From: Rhyacophila brunnea
Taxonomy: Eukaryota > Arthropoda > Insecta > Trichoptera > Rhyacophilidae
Direction of reading: 5' to 3'
Assembly: GCA_022495005.1 (NCBI GenBank)
Contig: JAGYXB010001861.1
Coordinates: 434,001-498,000, forward strand
DNA length: 64,000 nucleotides
Of the stretch, positions 1 through 24,139 are shown piece by piece. The notes under the pieces were generated by a model that saw nothing but the letters and a program-made list of their open reading frames with translations, made no database searches and was not told the origin of the DNA. The translations under genes and the position numbers were made by a program. Numbering within the stretch: the first letter of the stretch is position 1; the number at the start of each line of letters is the position of its first letter.

Positions 1-342
1 TTCTGCGTTCAATTCATAATAATCGCTGTTTCGGCGTCTGATGGCATTTTTGATGCAATGACTTTTCATTTTTTTTACGACTGACGTTTCGTGAGGTTGC
101 AATCGTCACTGTTACTAGGCTCATGTGTGCGCGGCCTGCTATGCAATGTGAATGCGACATTCCTACAAGGTTTGATTTATGGCTGTGTCGCAGATGAAGC
201 AATTTTAGATGTGCGAACCGGCTAAGTCACCTTAATATGAGACATAAAAAAATAACGCCATCGTCGTCTGGAAGTAAATTCACGAAGTGTTCACAATCGG
301 ACACCACTATCCACACTTTACCCTATTATTAGAACGCATTGG
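1..342. other. 3' flank of the esterase; no gene seen
   Basis: This stretch lies downstream of the minus-strand esterase stop codon and probably holds its 3' UTR. I see no coding exon and no clear AATAAA on the minus strand. Confidence 0.4.
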
Positions 343-3300
343 TCATACTATACTAAAGTTTTTGGAAAAACATTCTTCCCAGAAGAGTCTTCGCTCCCTG
401 TTAGGGTCCTGTTTCATTTTCATTTCTGTTGTAAACTCCATATAGTCCAGTGTGTCCTTACTCTGTATTGGCTTCCAAATAACGGGCAGCATGTCGGTTT
501 TGTTTGGTGTAGGATTCCTATTAACATAATAATTTTAAACACTTAGGTACATTTTAATTCTAATTGATGTGGGGTTAAGTAAATCTATCGGGTTCCGGTC
601 TCGAAACCCGATGCCTATAGGTTACTACAGAGCTCGTAATTTTTTTTTAAATCCAATTTCTATCATTGATCCGATTTGTACGCTACGAGGTTTTGAATGC
701 ATTCATTTCTCTAGCATGTTCAATTCGATGTATGCGCATACGTGAGAACCTACGTGATTTTGTTGCCTTCAATAGTATTACAATTAATGTAGGTACAAAA
801 ATTGTGTTAAAAATCGATAGCTTTAACGGAAAATTGCTGGAAGTAAGAGCGGGGTCCCGATAAAACCGCTCGAACCAAAACCGCCCGGACATTACCGCCC
901 AGACATTGCCGTCAAAACAATTTAGAAATGTTACAATTTTTATTTTTACATAATATTATATTTTATACACAAATAAAAAAAAAACATCCGAATAAAGATA
1001 TAAAAAATATAAATTATGTAAAATAAAATTTCAATATTATTGTGTGCTAACCTTCTTAAATATTCTAAATTAGAAAAATACTACCATACAAACCCATTAA
1101 CTAAGTGTTAAATGCTAATGATTTTAAGTTATTACTCGACGAACAGCTGCTACTGATTAAATCTCAAATTACGCTTATTATCGTAAGTATGTAAATTTCT
1201 ATCGATACGCAATTCGAAAAACCATCTAGACAGATTTGTCCGGCCGGTTCTGACGAGCACTGGTATGGGCGCATTTGGTTTGGCGGTAATGTCTGGGCGG
1301 TTTTGTCCCATATTCCTCACAATTTATTATTAATATGAAAGTTCGCGGTAAATGATAATTGATAATTAAAATTCCTTACCCATATGTTGCGAAGTTGGAT
1401 ATGAGTGTAATCAATTTTATTGACGCTTTTGCTACCTCGGGGTTCATCAGTAGCATGTCGGTGAATGGCATTTTAAATAGAATATGTACATCACTCGCGT
1501 GTGCAGACCCGTTTAAGCCAATATCGTCAGCGGAATTATGGGTATCGAGTGCAAATTGCCAATAGTAAATAATCGCAGACGCTTTCTTTAAGTGAACATT
1601 GATGCTGCGGAATATTCCATTAAGGAATAGCGTGTCACCCATCATATCCACGCATCCTTGCATTGTGTCATTGCTTACTTTCTCGCCTTTGAAATAAAAC
1701 TCCCTCGCTTTGGCCATTAAAGCCTTCCTCTCGAGGTGGCTGTCGACAGATTCCATTAGATCGTTAGGCATCAAATACTCGAATGAATCATCTAATTCGC
1801 TATAAAACCCTGGCTCTAGTGATGCTCTCCTAACAAACTCAGAACCTTCTAACGTATTGAAGCCGAACATTATCGGCACATCTATATAATCCCCCGATTT
1901 CAATACATTGAACGGATGGTCACTCAAAAACATTGTCTCACCCGGTATCGGGTCTTCCGCACTAGGTAGGAAAGAAATAGCACCATGGATAGGGAGGTTA
2001 TCCCTATCCATTTTTTCTGTAGCCTCAACAATATCAGCGGCATCTGCGCTTCTCAAATGTGCCATAAGTTCTTTGGCATCTATTGTGTAATTTCCCAGGT
2101 AGTTTCCTAGTCGAAAAGCGTATTTAAGTGGCTCTCTTTGATAGTTAACGTGGTTGAGAGCAGATGCGCTTTGCATAATTATCTGAGAAAATAATCCTTC
2201 GGCCATTTTGGATAGCGTTAAAAATTCAATTGCCGCTGCGCCGCTACTGACTCCGTACAGGGTGACTTTGCTGGCGTCGCCGCCAAACATGTGGATGTTC
2301 ATCTGGACCCATTCGAGAGCTGCGACGATATCTTTCATCCCGACATTTCCTGGAGCGTCCGCCGTTCTCGTCGACAAAAATCCGAAAGCTCCCAGCCTGT
2401 AGTTGAATGACACAATAACCATTTTTGATTGCGCTAATATCAGCGAAGGATCATAAAAGTTACTGTTCCCGTTGAGATATTTCCACGCTCCTCCGTGGAC
2501 TACAGCCAATACTGGTAATCCTTTATCTTCAAGAGATGGAGTGCTCACGTCGAGAACAAGACAATCTTCGCTGCCTAGTACCACGTTGATTACTGACAAT
2601 TTTTGGTAACAAAAATTTCCCCACACAGTTCCGTCCCTTGTTCCGTTCCACGGCTTTGGTGGTTTTGCTGCCTGCGAAATATGACAAAACGTTCACATAT
2701 ATGACATTGTTGAGTTACAGCTAGACTTTTCCATCAACGTTCATATGTAGGTATATTGTCCTAATTATTATCAGATATTATCTGTATCACTGTTCAATTA
2801 TGTAATTATTTAATATGTACATATAATCGCATTTGCTGTATTACGATGTACCTATCTACGTTCAATATAATATAGAATTCGTCGGGTTCGAAATGAACCA
2901 GACGTTCCGGTTCATAAAATCCCCAAAATTATCGCTCCGTCTCGTGGAAAAAATAATTTGACCATCTGAGCTAGATAAGTCATATATAAAAAAATCAAAC
3001 ACTTTTTTTTTGAAAATACACATAAAAATTAGATAACTAGGTATGTTAATATTTTCGTAAAATTGTCTAGCGCTCCGGTTCGTAAAATTTTCCTTTTCGA
3101 GCGCTGGCATGCGACAATTTTAACTCGGCGCTCGTATTGTTATCGAACTATCCCCAAGTTTGGAAGATGCCCTACTTTCTTGATACAAACAGGAATATAA
3201 AAAACAATAACCAAGTGGAGTTTTTTCCTCATTGAGTTAGGAAATTTTTAGTTACATAGCAACATTGATTGATTTGTCCTGTCATCGTCGCGATTCTTTC

Positions 3301-4494
3301 GGCCAACATTGTTTATGTGCGAATAAACTCTTTTTTTCCTACGAATTATGGTATTCCTACTGTAACTTTCTATTTTTTTGCATTATTAACACATCTAAAT
3401 GACTTACGTTACACACAAATAAGAAACGTTTTTGGCGACGGGAAGGAATAGGTAAACGCGAGGGTGGAATTTAGTACATCAATCTGCCGCCGTACAACTT
3501 GTCGCATTCTACCTAGTAAAAGTTTTCGCTAGAATATACTCCTATATTATAGATATAGGGTTGAAAATATATATCCATGGCGGATGAGGTCCTCTAAACT
3601 AAATCAAACGTGGGTAATTTTGTAAATCACATGTAGGTAATTCAATTGATGCGTTTTGGTGGATTTTTTGTAATGTGTATTTTCCGAACTTTTTTTGTCG
3701 GAGGTCTAGAATTAATGCTGTAAAACTGCCGCGGGTCACAAACATGTGGCATACGTAAATTCGTCCACGCTATGGATTCCATCTGCTCTGCATTGTAGTT
3801 AAAATTTTACAATTACATCTGTTATCTATATCATTCTTGATTTATTCGCCATTCATTTAATTTTTCTGTACGTATACCCCAGTAACGGGCGCGATTGGTT
3901 AATTGAATTGTCATAATAATATCTCACCTGAAATCTTTTTGGCGGTGATGCATACGGTATTCCCCGGAAGGACACAATATATTGTGTAGCATTTTGTTTG
4001 ACCCGTACGCCACGGACGACGCCCTGCGCCGTGGAAACCAGCGGCGGTGGTTCATTATCCACGGCGGCCTTCTCGCCCGCCGGAGCGGTCATCCCGATTA
4101 GTGGTCCCAGCATTTGCAAACGTAGCAATTGACTCTTCGACAGTGGATCATTTCCTATGTAGCTTTCCTCCTCCGAGGTCTCGTTTTGTGTAGCGCTTTC
4201 GTGTTTTCCTTTATTATTTACATCTTTGTTTTTTGTTTCTGTACTTGCATTTGTCTCGCGTTCTTTTGATTTCTCCTCAGCAGCTCTGGTGACAATTTTA
4301 TGATCCAATGCGGGATTGATATACGCACTGAGGTCGGGATCGTTCGACGATATCTTGCTGGTGTAGTGCAAACAGTCCTGTCGCCCAACTGCGGCTGTGC
4401 ATCCTAAAAACAGTCCGCCAATCGCTGCTATGCAAAATAAAAGTTCGGCGTATCTCATCTTCGCTCCTCGTTTATTTCCGTTACCCGTTTGCAA
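343..4494 (-). CDS. Secreted carboxylesterase family protein, 3 exons, complete
   Basis: Type B carboxylesterase (alpha/beta hydrolase), predicted secreted ester hydrolase. Exons on the minus strand: 4494-3928, 2671-1380 and 517-343; phases agree (0, then 2) and total 2034 nt, 677 residues. The first Met is at 4494, but the Met 12 codons later (4458) starts a better signal peptide (MRYAELLFCIAAIGGLFLG), so either start is possible. A charged, low-complexity linker of about 100 residues separates the signal from the esterase fold, which begins near 'STAQGVVRGVRV'. Visible motifs: FRGIPYASPP, EDCLVLDV, oxyanion HGGAW (about 248-252), FNYRLGAFGF, and nucleophile GVSSG (Ser about 331) instead of the usual GESAG. 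Candidate acidic and histidine residues lie in 'NTLEGSEF' and 'SAHASDVHILF'. The last exon ends in a typical esterase tail with 'RRLFWEECFSKN'. Substrate and subfamily are not determinable here. Confidence 0.88.
848..1312. mobile_element. TIR-bounded MITE-like element in esterase intron 2
   Basis: The two ends are inverted copies of each other. The left end carries 'aaaaccgcccggacatt' followed by 'accgcccagacatt'; the reverse complement of the right end carries 'acaaaaccgcccagacatt' and 'accgccaaacc'. The GC-rich ends contrast with an AT-rich interior that has no ORF. It sits between esterase exons 2 and 3. I could not define a target-site duplication, so the superfamily is open. Confidence 0.55.
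2883..3106 (-). mobile_element. hAT-type MITE, family A, copy 1 (in esterase intron 1)
   Basis: Reverse-oriented relative of the elements at 9512-9732 and 33242-33487. Shared blocks are the 'ttttacgaaccggagcgct' end, the internal 'agctcagatggtcaaat'-like segment, and 'gataattttggggatt'. The outer end here is degraded (cgggttcg instead of cagggctcg) and no 8-bp target duplication is seen, so this is probably the oldest copy. Confidence 0.7.
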
Positions 4495-5550
4495 ACAACA
4501 CTGCAGAGATGGGCTACTTATATAACAAATCTCAAATATGACAGCAGTGTGCCGTCAGTAGATTTGCGAAGCTTTTTATGCGTTCTTTAAATTCATACAT
4601 ACGTTTTTATTGTAACATATTTTACATATTCATATTAAGTATATATTTATTTTACTTACTTATATAAAAAAAAAACATTAGACGCCTGCCTACATTATCT
4701 AATAATGGGAGGTATATTTAAGTCATCTCACCTTGACGCGATAATATAATAACGATTTGTCGCCTTCAATATTTTATACGTATAGGGCCGGCAGTCGGTA
4801 TTGAATGGTATCTGGAGCATCCAAACCGGTTTAAATGAAAACCGGGTAACGGCACGTTTCTAAACTAACCGTAAACCGGGTAAGTTTACCCGGTTAACGC
4901 TTTCGCTGCTGAAGAGATAATGAGATTTTAATCGCCCCCTTTAAAATGCACGTTAATTACATCGATCGGCCGCCTGGCCATTACGCGCCGTGCGCGTCTT
5001 CCGCGTCCAAAGTATTAACCGACATATTTCTTAGTAGGTAGTCTGTACGAATAATAAAATAGGATAAGTACCTATGTAAAAATACGCACCACCAACTGCG
5101 CAGCGCTGTATGACAACATATAAAATAATACAAAGGTACTAAATTTTGTTCACTACAAGTCATCACTTACGGTTGGTACACCACACCACACCATCTAATC
5201 ACTACACCACTCAATTAATATGTGCCAAATTACAGTTTTCAATTTTGGTAATAGAGTTTTGAGGAATTCCAAATTCCGAAACTAGTTTGCCGATCCGTTA
5301 ATAGAATCCCCACCCTTTATAAAATGAAACCATTCCAATAGTTTTCATAGTAGATAAAGTGATAATGTATTCAATTGACATTTTATTTACACATGTTATA
5401 AGTTATAAATTATAACATTCATTGAACACTCAATCGACATACCTAATATGACCCTCAAAGAAAACTTATTTCAATTGATCAAAATTGACTACTACATTCA
5501 AGATTGAACGAGTGACGTAATATAAATATTTAAGAACATGGATCAATGAG
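4495..5550. other. Intergenic AT-rich region upstream of esterase
   Basis: No coding exon recognised. It should contain the promoter of the minus-strand esterase just beyond 4494, but I cannot pin down a TATA box or initiator. A patch at about 4790-4900 has repeated 'aaaccgggtaa' / 'ttacccggtt' motifs in both orientations, probably a transposon end. Confidence 0.4.
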
Positions 5551-5559
5551 AAATGGTCC

Positions 5560-5880
5560 CAGTAATAAATAAAAAAACAAGAATTTTATTGAAATAGCAA
5601 GAAGGGTCTTTCTCAAAATGAGACGCCTCCTTAGCAACCTAAACCGCGTACGGTTCGCTGTTTTGTTCTCCCAATCCGTTTCTATGGCATGGACTGACAT
5701 GGTGATTTGATTTCCTCAATCGAATGGGAAAGGATCAAGAAGTTCTACATAGTATCAAAACCAGAGAACTAAAGTACTTTGGCCACATTGAGGACAAATG
5801 TATACCATTCACCAACTCTTCATCCAAGGAAAGGTCATAGCAGAGAACGATGCCTCATTTCGTGGTTTAAGGCTATACCC
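5560..5880 (+). pseudogene. Decayed RTE-like LINE fragment (3' part of reverse transcriptase ORF)
   Basis: Nucleotide blocks match the minus-strand LINE at 34930-36240: 'tctcaaaatgagacgcctcc' and the segments corresponding to 'LQYLGHIMRG' and 'HSRGRRRISWL' are recognisable in degraded form. No open frame remains; multiple stops and frameshifts are present. It is one of four decayed copies of the same or a close LINE family in this window. Confidence 0.6.
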
Positions 5881-5887
5881 CAGCTTA

Positions 5888-6138
5888 AGCCGCGTTGACA
5901 CGGTCCAAGTACGATCCAAGTAGACTTGGATAGGAATAATTAGTATGAAGATGTCTCATCCAAGTGACAGCTTCATACTATTTATTCCTATCCAAGTGAC
6001 AGCTCCATACTATTTATTCCTATCCAAGTTAACTTGGATGAGTAGGACGCGGTCCAAGTAGCTTGGATAGGAATAATTAGTATGAAGATGTCACATACGA
6101 GTGCACTTGGATCGTACTTGGACCGTGTCAACGCGGCT
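5888..6138. mobile_element. Hairpin MITE, PIF/Harbinger-type, copy 1
   Basis: Near-palindromic element with inverted ends 'agccgcgttgacacggtcc' / 'ggaccgtgtcaacgcggct', flanked by TTA on both sides (5885-5887 and 6139-6141). A 3-bp TWA target duplication is characteristic of PIF/Harbinger. The interior repeats 'tccaagt' / 'acttgga' and 'cttcatactatttattccta' modules in both orientations. No coding capacity. A longer copy lies at 45922-46268. Confidence 0.82.
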
Positions 6139-6141
6139 TTA

Positions 6142-9100
6142 GGCATGGTCTAAAAAGATCGTAACTATGCGACCCGCAGATTGTGCTAATGACGAGTGCG
6201 GAACGGAACATAATTTGTCATAAAAATTCATCATGCGTCTATTTAATGGTATGTTTATTCTTATATTAGTAATAATACTAATATATTCATTGACATGTTT
6301 GCTTTTTCGAGTATAGGCATAACGTTTTTTTAGTCATCTTTACACAGTATAAGAATATATTCTAACGACGCCATCACAAAAAAATCGACGTGCTCCCACT
6401 TGGAATGCCGCTCGGCGATTGGCGATAATGATAGAGCGAAGATCGCCTTGATGATAGATGACCTTCGATAGGAGATGCTACGAAAAGAAGAATACATTCA
6501 GAATCAATAATCGCAGTGTCGACGCCGGCGAATTTAGTGCCGGTAATAATGATGTTGTATAGAATTATCTAGAATAATATTATTTTCCCTACAAAGTAAA
6601 AAATAACGTCCAAACATTTATCATCATCAATGCGTCCAAATTAACACTACAAACAGAAAATTAAAATATTTACAAATGCCACGGATACACCTATACACCT
6701 ATACACGTCATTTAACATGACATATACTATATATACAACTTATACAATATATTGTGTAAAATAGTTAAATAAACTTAATGTTGACACGTGACATAATCTC
6801 GGTTTTATATACTAAGTCATTGTGTCATGTTAACTTTGTGATGAAATCAAGAAAATCGACTATTAATAATATTTGATTAAATTTTTCCAGCAAAACCGAT
6901 TCATGAATAATTATTGACCGAATCCCCTTTAATTTAAAGGAATTTCTTCCATTTTATATTATAATATATACCTACTATAATCAAATGAAACTACAATTTT
7001 AATCGATCGTATTATTATTTGAATTGTTTTTCCCGTCATTTTGCGGTCGAGTGGGTGTTCGCTTGACTGGCAGGATTTACTTGACTTCTATGAATATCGC
7101 CGAAAACCAACAAATTCTCGGGAAAAAAATACAATGACGTTTTATTTGACATAATTTCCCTTACAAACATACACGTAACCTAATCATATGTTTGCTTATA
7201 TTTTTTTATAAATGATCATAGATCATCATTGTTTATTACAGCACTATTATAACCGAATGTTTCTTTTTTTGTGTACAATTTAAATTCAATAAAAGTTTTA
7301 AATTACATTCATTACTATATTTTTTTTTCTTGACTACTTATTCACACAGCGCATGTGTTTTGATAGTTTTGTGTAAATCTTTTTTTATTCACGAATAGTG
7401 TAGTAACAGTGAATATGAATTTTGTCTTATCTATCGGCAATGCCTTTATGTAAACAAGTAAGTTTTTAATGCACAGCGATCGTAATAAATATATTATTAA
7501 GTACTATTATTTGATTTGAAATACTTCAAATTAAATGTACGCAAGCACGTAATTATTTAATTGGAAAATTTAAAAAAAATAACGAAGAACTCCGTAATTA
7601 TTCCCCTATTCCAGAATGAATAAATTGTTAACAAATAGTGATATAAAGTAAACCATAGGTAGAGTAGGTACCTATACGTTTCATACCTTTGTACTTTTTT
7701 GCATTATTTACTACACTGATACGACGCTTTGCCTAATTACCTCGCAGAAAATTGGATCAAACGATATTCACTTGTATTAATATATGTAGTAATAAATACT
7801 ATAAATAGATATATGTTAAAAATATATTTTTAGAATATATTACATCATTTTTATCCTAGAGCAAGAGTGCAAAGTTGTGAAGCATAATATACTCTCTTAA
7901 AGAAAGAAACGAGAGTTTCCGTTTTAATTTTTCTTAAAATTTCATGTGAGTTTAAAATAATTCACATATCAATATTTATCGAAATTTTATAAATAGTTAC
8001 TTATATGTATTATGAAAGCTTCAAACATTCGTATTGTGTCTGTCAATACCTTCGGCTTGGTAGTAAAGATGCCGACGTTAAACTGGTTTTAAACATTATA
8101 CATTCAACGAAATTATCAATACGATGCGATATGTCTAATATTAAATATTGTTAACATCCACATTTTTTTTTCAAATATTATAACTATTGTAAAACGGAAT
8201 TCTACCATGTATCTAAATGGCATCTCAAAAAAGTCTCTTCACTGCGGACAAAATTAACATATTGGGTAGGACATTTTATACTTTTTTTTTACCTATATTT
8301 GGCTAAGAAGTAACTACATAGGTTATTAGTTTTTTATGGTATACGATAATGATATATTGAATAGCGTCCTGCCTTATGTACCCACGTATTCGACAACATG
8401 GGAATGTAAATTATATTCAATCCAATAATTGGCTTTTAGTGGATATTTATTTTGGTTGTCACACCATTATCATGACGTAGAGTAGTTTTTGTAGTGGTAT
8501 GACAACCAAAATAGCTATCTTCTGTTAATTTCGACATGATGGTAATCGATTCGCCATTAATCGAAACAATATTATGAATTATTGTCTCATGACCAATTTA
8601 TTATTCTCATCCCGTGCATTATTTGATCGCAATTGGTGTGGATTAATATAAATATTTGATCCGCAGGTTAGGTTTCCCTGCATATGTACATCATTATCCC
8701 GCCGCACTATCACTTTACTGACCTACATTACGGTTTTTATTAATAATCAGAACTGCATACTACTTACCTATATTATTTATTACTATAATGGGGATAGTAA
8801 TAATTCAGTCCTGGAACAAATACTAATATACAGTGGCAGCTTCAGTATGTGTCAGCCTTTAGAGCTTTCTGGCGGGAAAATTCGCGACTCTGCGTTCCCG
8901 CGCGAATCAATTTCACATTACCGAATACGAATACGTCAGTTTAGTTTGACCAATGTTCCATTTCCAACAGTGCGTTTATCACGACCATTTGAGTCAGTAG
9001 TAAACAAATATAATAATAACGAGGATAAACTTATAAGGTATTATTTGTGCTATAATTAGGACAAATATATATATTTCACAGAATAAGTTTTTCCTATATT

Positions 9101-9500
9101 TATCGTTAAACAAAAAGTAGGTCGATACGTCGATATGCATAATATAGATAACATAAAAGGCAACACATGGTAAATGCAGTGGAATATGCATCTCAATTAT
9201 TAATGTGATAAGCATAAAATGTCTCAGCCACCTACAAAGTACGGTGTAACCATCAGATTTCGTGATATTTCCACCAGTTTTATTGGTTTTACGTATTTAA
9301 CCATGATTTATTTTATTTTATCATATTGACATGATTTTATGTTATTGTATGACCTAAGCTTTGTGTTGAAATATCTAGTAAATTGTTTTGAATTAATTAC
9401 GGACTATTGATATGCATTATTGGAATCTGTTTTTTTTTCACACCTACGGATATTCTTCAATATTATTATTTTTATATTAAAATTTATTGCTTTTTTTAGA
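6142..9500. other. Intergenic region upstream of PKD; no gene seen
   Basis: Very AT-rich sequence without coding exons. A small imperfect hairpin at about 8448-8514 has 'attttggttgtcacacca' facing 'tggtatgacaaccaaaat'. A GC-richer patch at about 8860-8990 could be a noncoding first exon or promoter of PKD, but nothing in the sequence proves it. Confidence 0.35.
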
Positions 9501-9511
9501 TAAGTTGAATC

Positions 9512-9732
9512 CAGCGCTTGAATTGAAAAAAATTACGAACCGAAGCGCTCAATAAGTTTACGAAAATATTAACATAGTTATCCAATTTTACGTGTATTTT
9601 ATAAAAATAAATGTGTTAAATTTTTTTGTTATCTCTAGCTCAGACGGTCAAATATTTTTATTCCATGAGACAGAGCGATAATTTTGGGGATTGTATGAAT
9701 CGAAACGGCGCTCCGGTCCATTTCGAGCCCTG
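9512..9732 (+). mobile_element. hAT-type MITE, family A, copy 2
   Basis: Ends are 'cagcgcttgaattga' and 'tccatttcgagccctg' (inverted: cagggctcgaaatgga). It is flanked by GTTGAATC (9504-9511) and GTTAAATC (9733-9740), an 8-bp target duplication with one mismatch, diagnostic of hAT elements. Noncoding, 221 bp. Confidence 0.8.
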
Positions 9733-10015
9733 GTTAAATCGATAAAATTGAGAATGCCCCGAGGACGAAAATGATTTTGTTATAAATACAATGACAGGAC
9801 AAATAATAATAGTGAAAAAAAATATAATATTTTTCATTGATAAAATTGAGTATAATATATCTTTTCAATGGCCAAGTATTTGCTTACATTTATTCTATCA
9901 TGAACATCTGTCATTATACGTTTGTTTCCCTTCCTTTAAGTAACAGGTGGATTGTGAATAAAAATGTGTAAATAATGCTTTTGTTGATTGTTTCAGTTGA
10001 TGAAGCAGAACCAGG

Positions 10016-23553
<13,538 letters not shown>

Positions 23554-23904
23554 CGCTCGCCGTGCCACGCTGCCAAACGCATCTTCATCCTCAGCCTCTT
23601 TATCGCCGAACCCCACTCGCGGGATAGAAAAAAACCTCACAATAAAAGCAAGAGCATCGACCGCATCGGGGACAACAGCAATGACAGCCGACAAAGTGAA
23701 AAGGACCAATCCGATGACAGCGGTGGCCTATCTGACAGCGCACAAAATGCGGCGCTATCCACGTCCCAACCGGAATCCAACCTCATAAATAACCCTCGAC
23801 GAGGCAAGAAATGCAAGAGCGTCGACCGGATGGGGAGCTCGTCCGCCGATTGCAAAAAGAAAACTTCCAAAATAAACTGGAAGAATCTCCTCGCCAAGGC
23901 GTAG
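23554..23904 (+). CDS. In-frame 116-codon extension after the PKD stop (readthrough candidate)
   Basis: The frame that ends PKD at TGA 23551-23553 continues open to TAG 23902-23904. The stop is followed by C, the leaky UGA-C context. The translated extension is hydrophilic and looks coding: 'HNKSKSIDRIGDNSNDSR' and 'GKKCKSVDRMGSSSADC' form a diverged internal repeat, and it ends 'KINWKNLLAKA'. Base composition stays GC-richer until the TAG and drops sharply after it. A plain 3' UTR would not be expected to do this. Alternatives are an alternative terminal exon, a recent nonsense mutation in a longer ancestral protein, or chance. The first dozen residues are less convincing than the rest. Confidence 0.5.
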   Translation, partial: RSPCHAAKRIFILSLFIAEPHSRDRKKPHNKSKSIDRIGDNSNDSRQSEKDQSDDSGGLSDSAQNAALSTSQPESNLINNPRRGKKCKSVDRMGSSSADCKKKTSKINWKNLLAKA

Positions 23905-24127
23905 CTCTTTTCTCTTCGAACGGGGTGAACTCGGGAGGGACATTTCTGTCGCAGATCAATCGGCCCGGACAAATTATTAATGGCAATTTTTAAATGGCAC
24001 ATCCGAAGTGTAGTCAAAATATTGATTGTTTTATTCGTTGACTCTAGATTTATACAATTAATATAATTACCAATAAGATTCCAATTTCAGTGACCTTAAC
24101 GTAGGCTTTTGAAGTTGCTTAATGTGT

Positions 24128-24133
24128 AATAAA
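24128..24133 (+). terminator. Candidate PKD polyadenylation signal AATAAA
   Basis: First canonical AATAAA after the extended frame, about 225 nt past TAG 23902. Several other AT-rich hexamers follow, so longer 3' ends are possible. Confidence 0.4.
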
Positions 24134-24139
24134 TAGAAA

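Noticed and set aside
1120..1260. Esterase third exon in this interval
   Set aside because: A short frame looked possible, but it lies inside the TIR-bounded element; the true last exon at 343-517 matches the esterase C-terminus and the splice phase.
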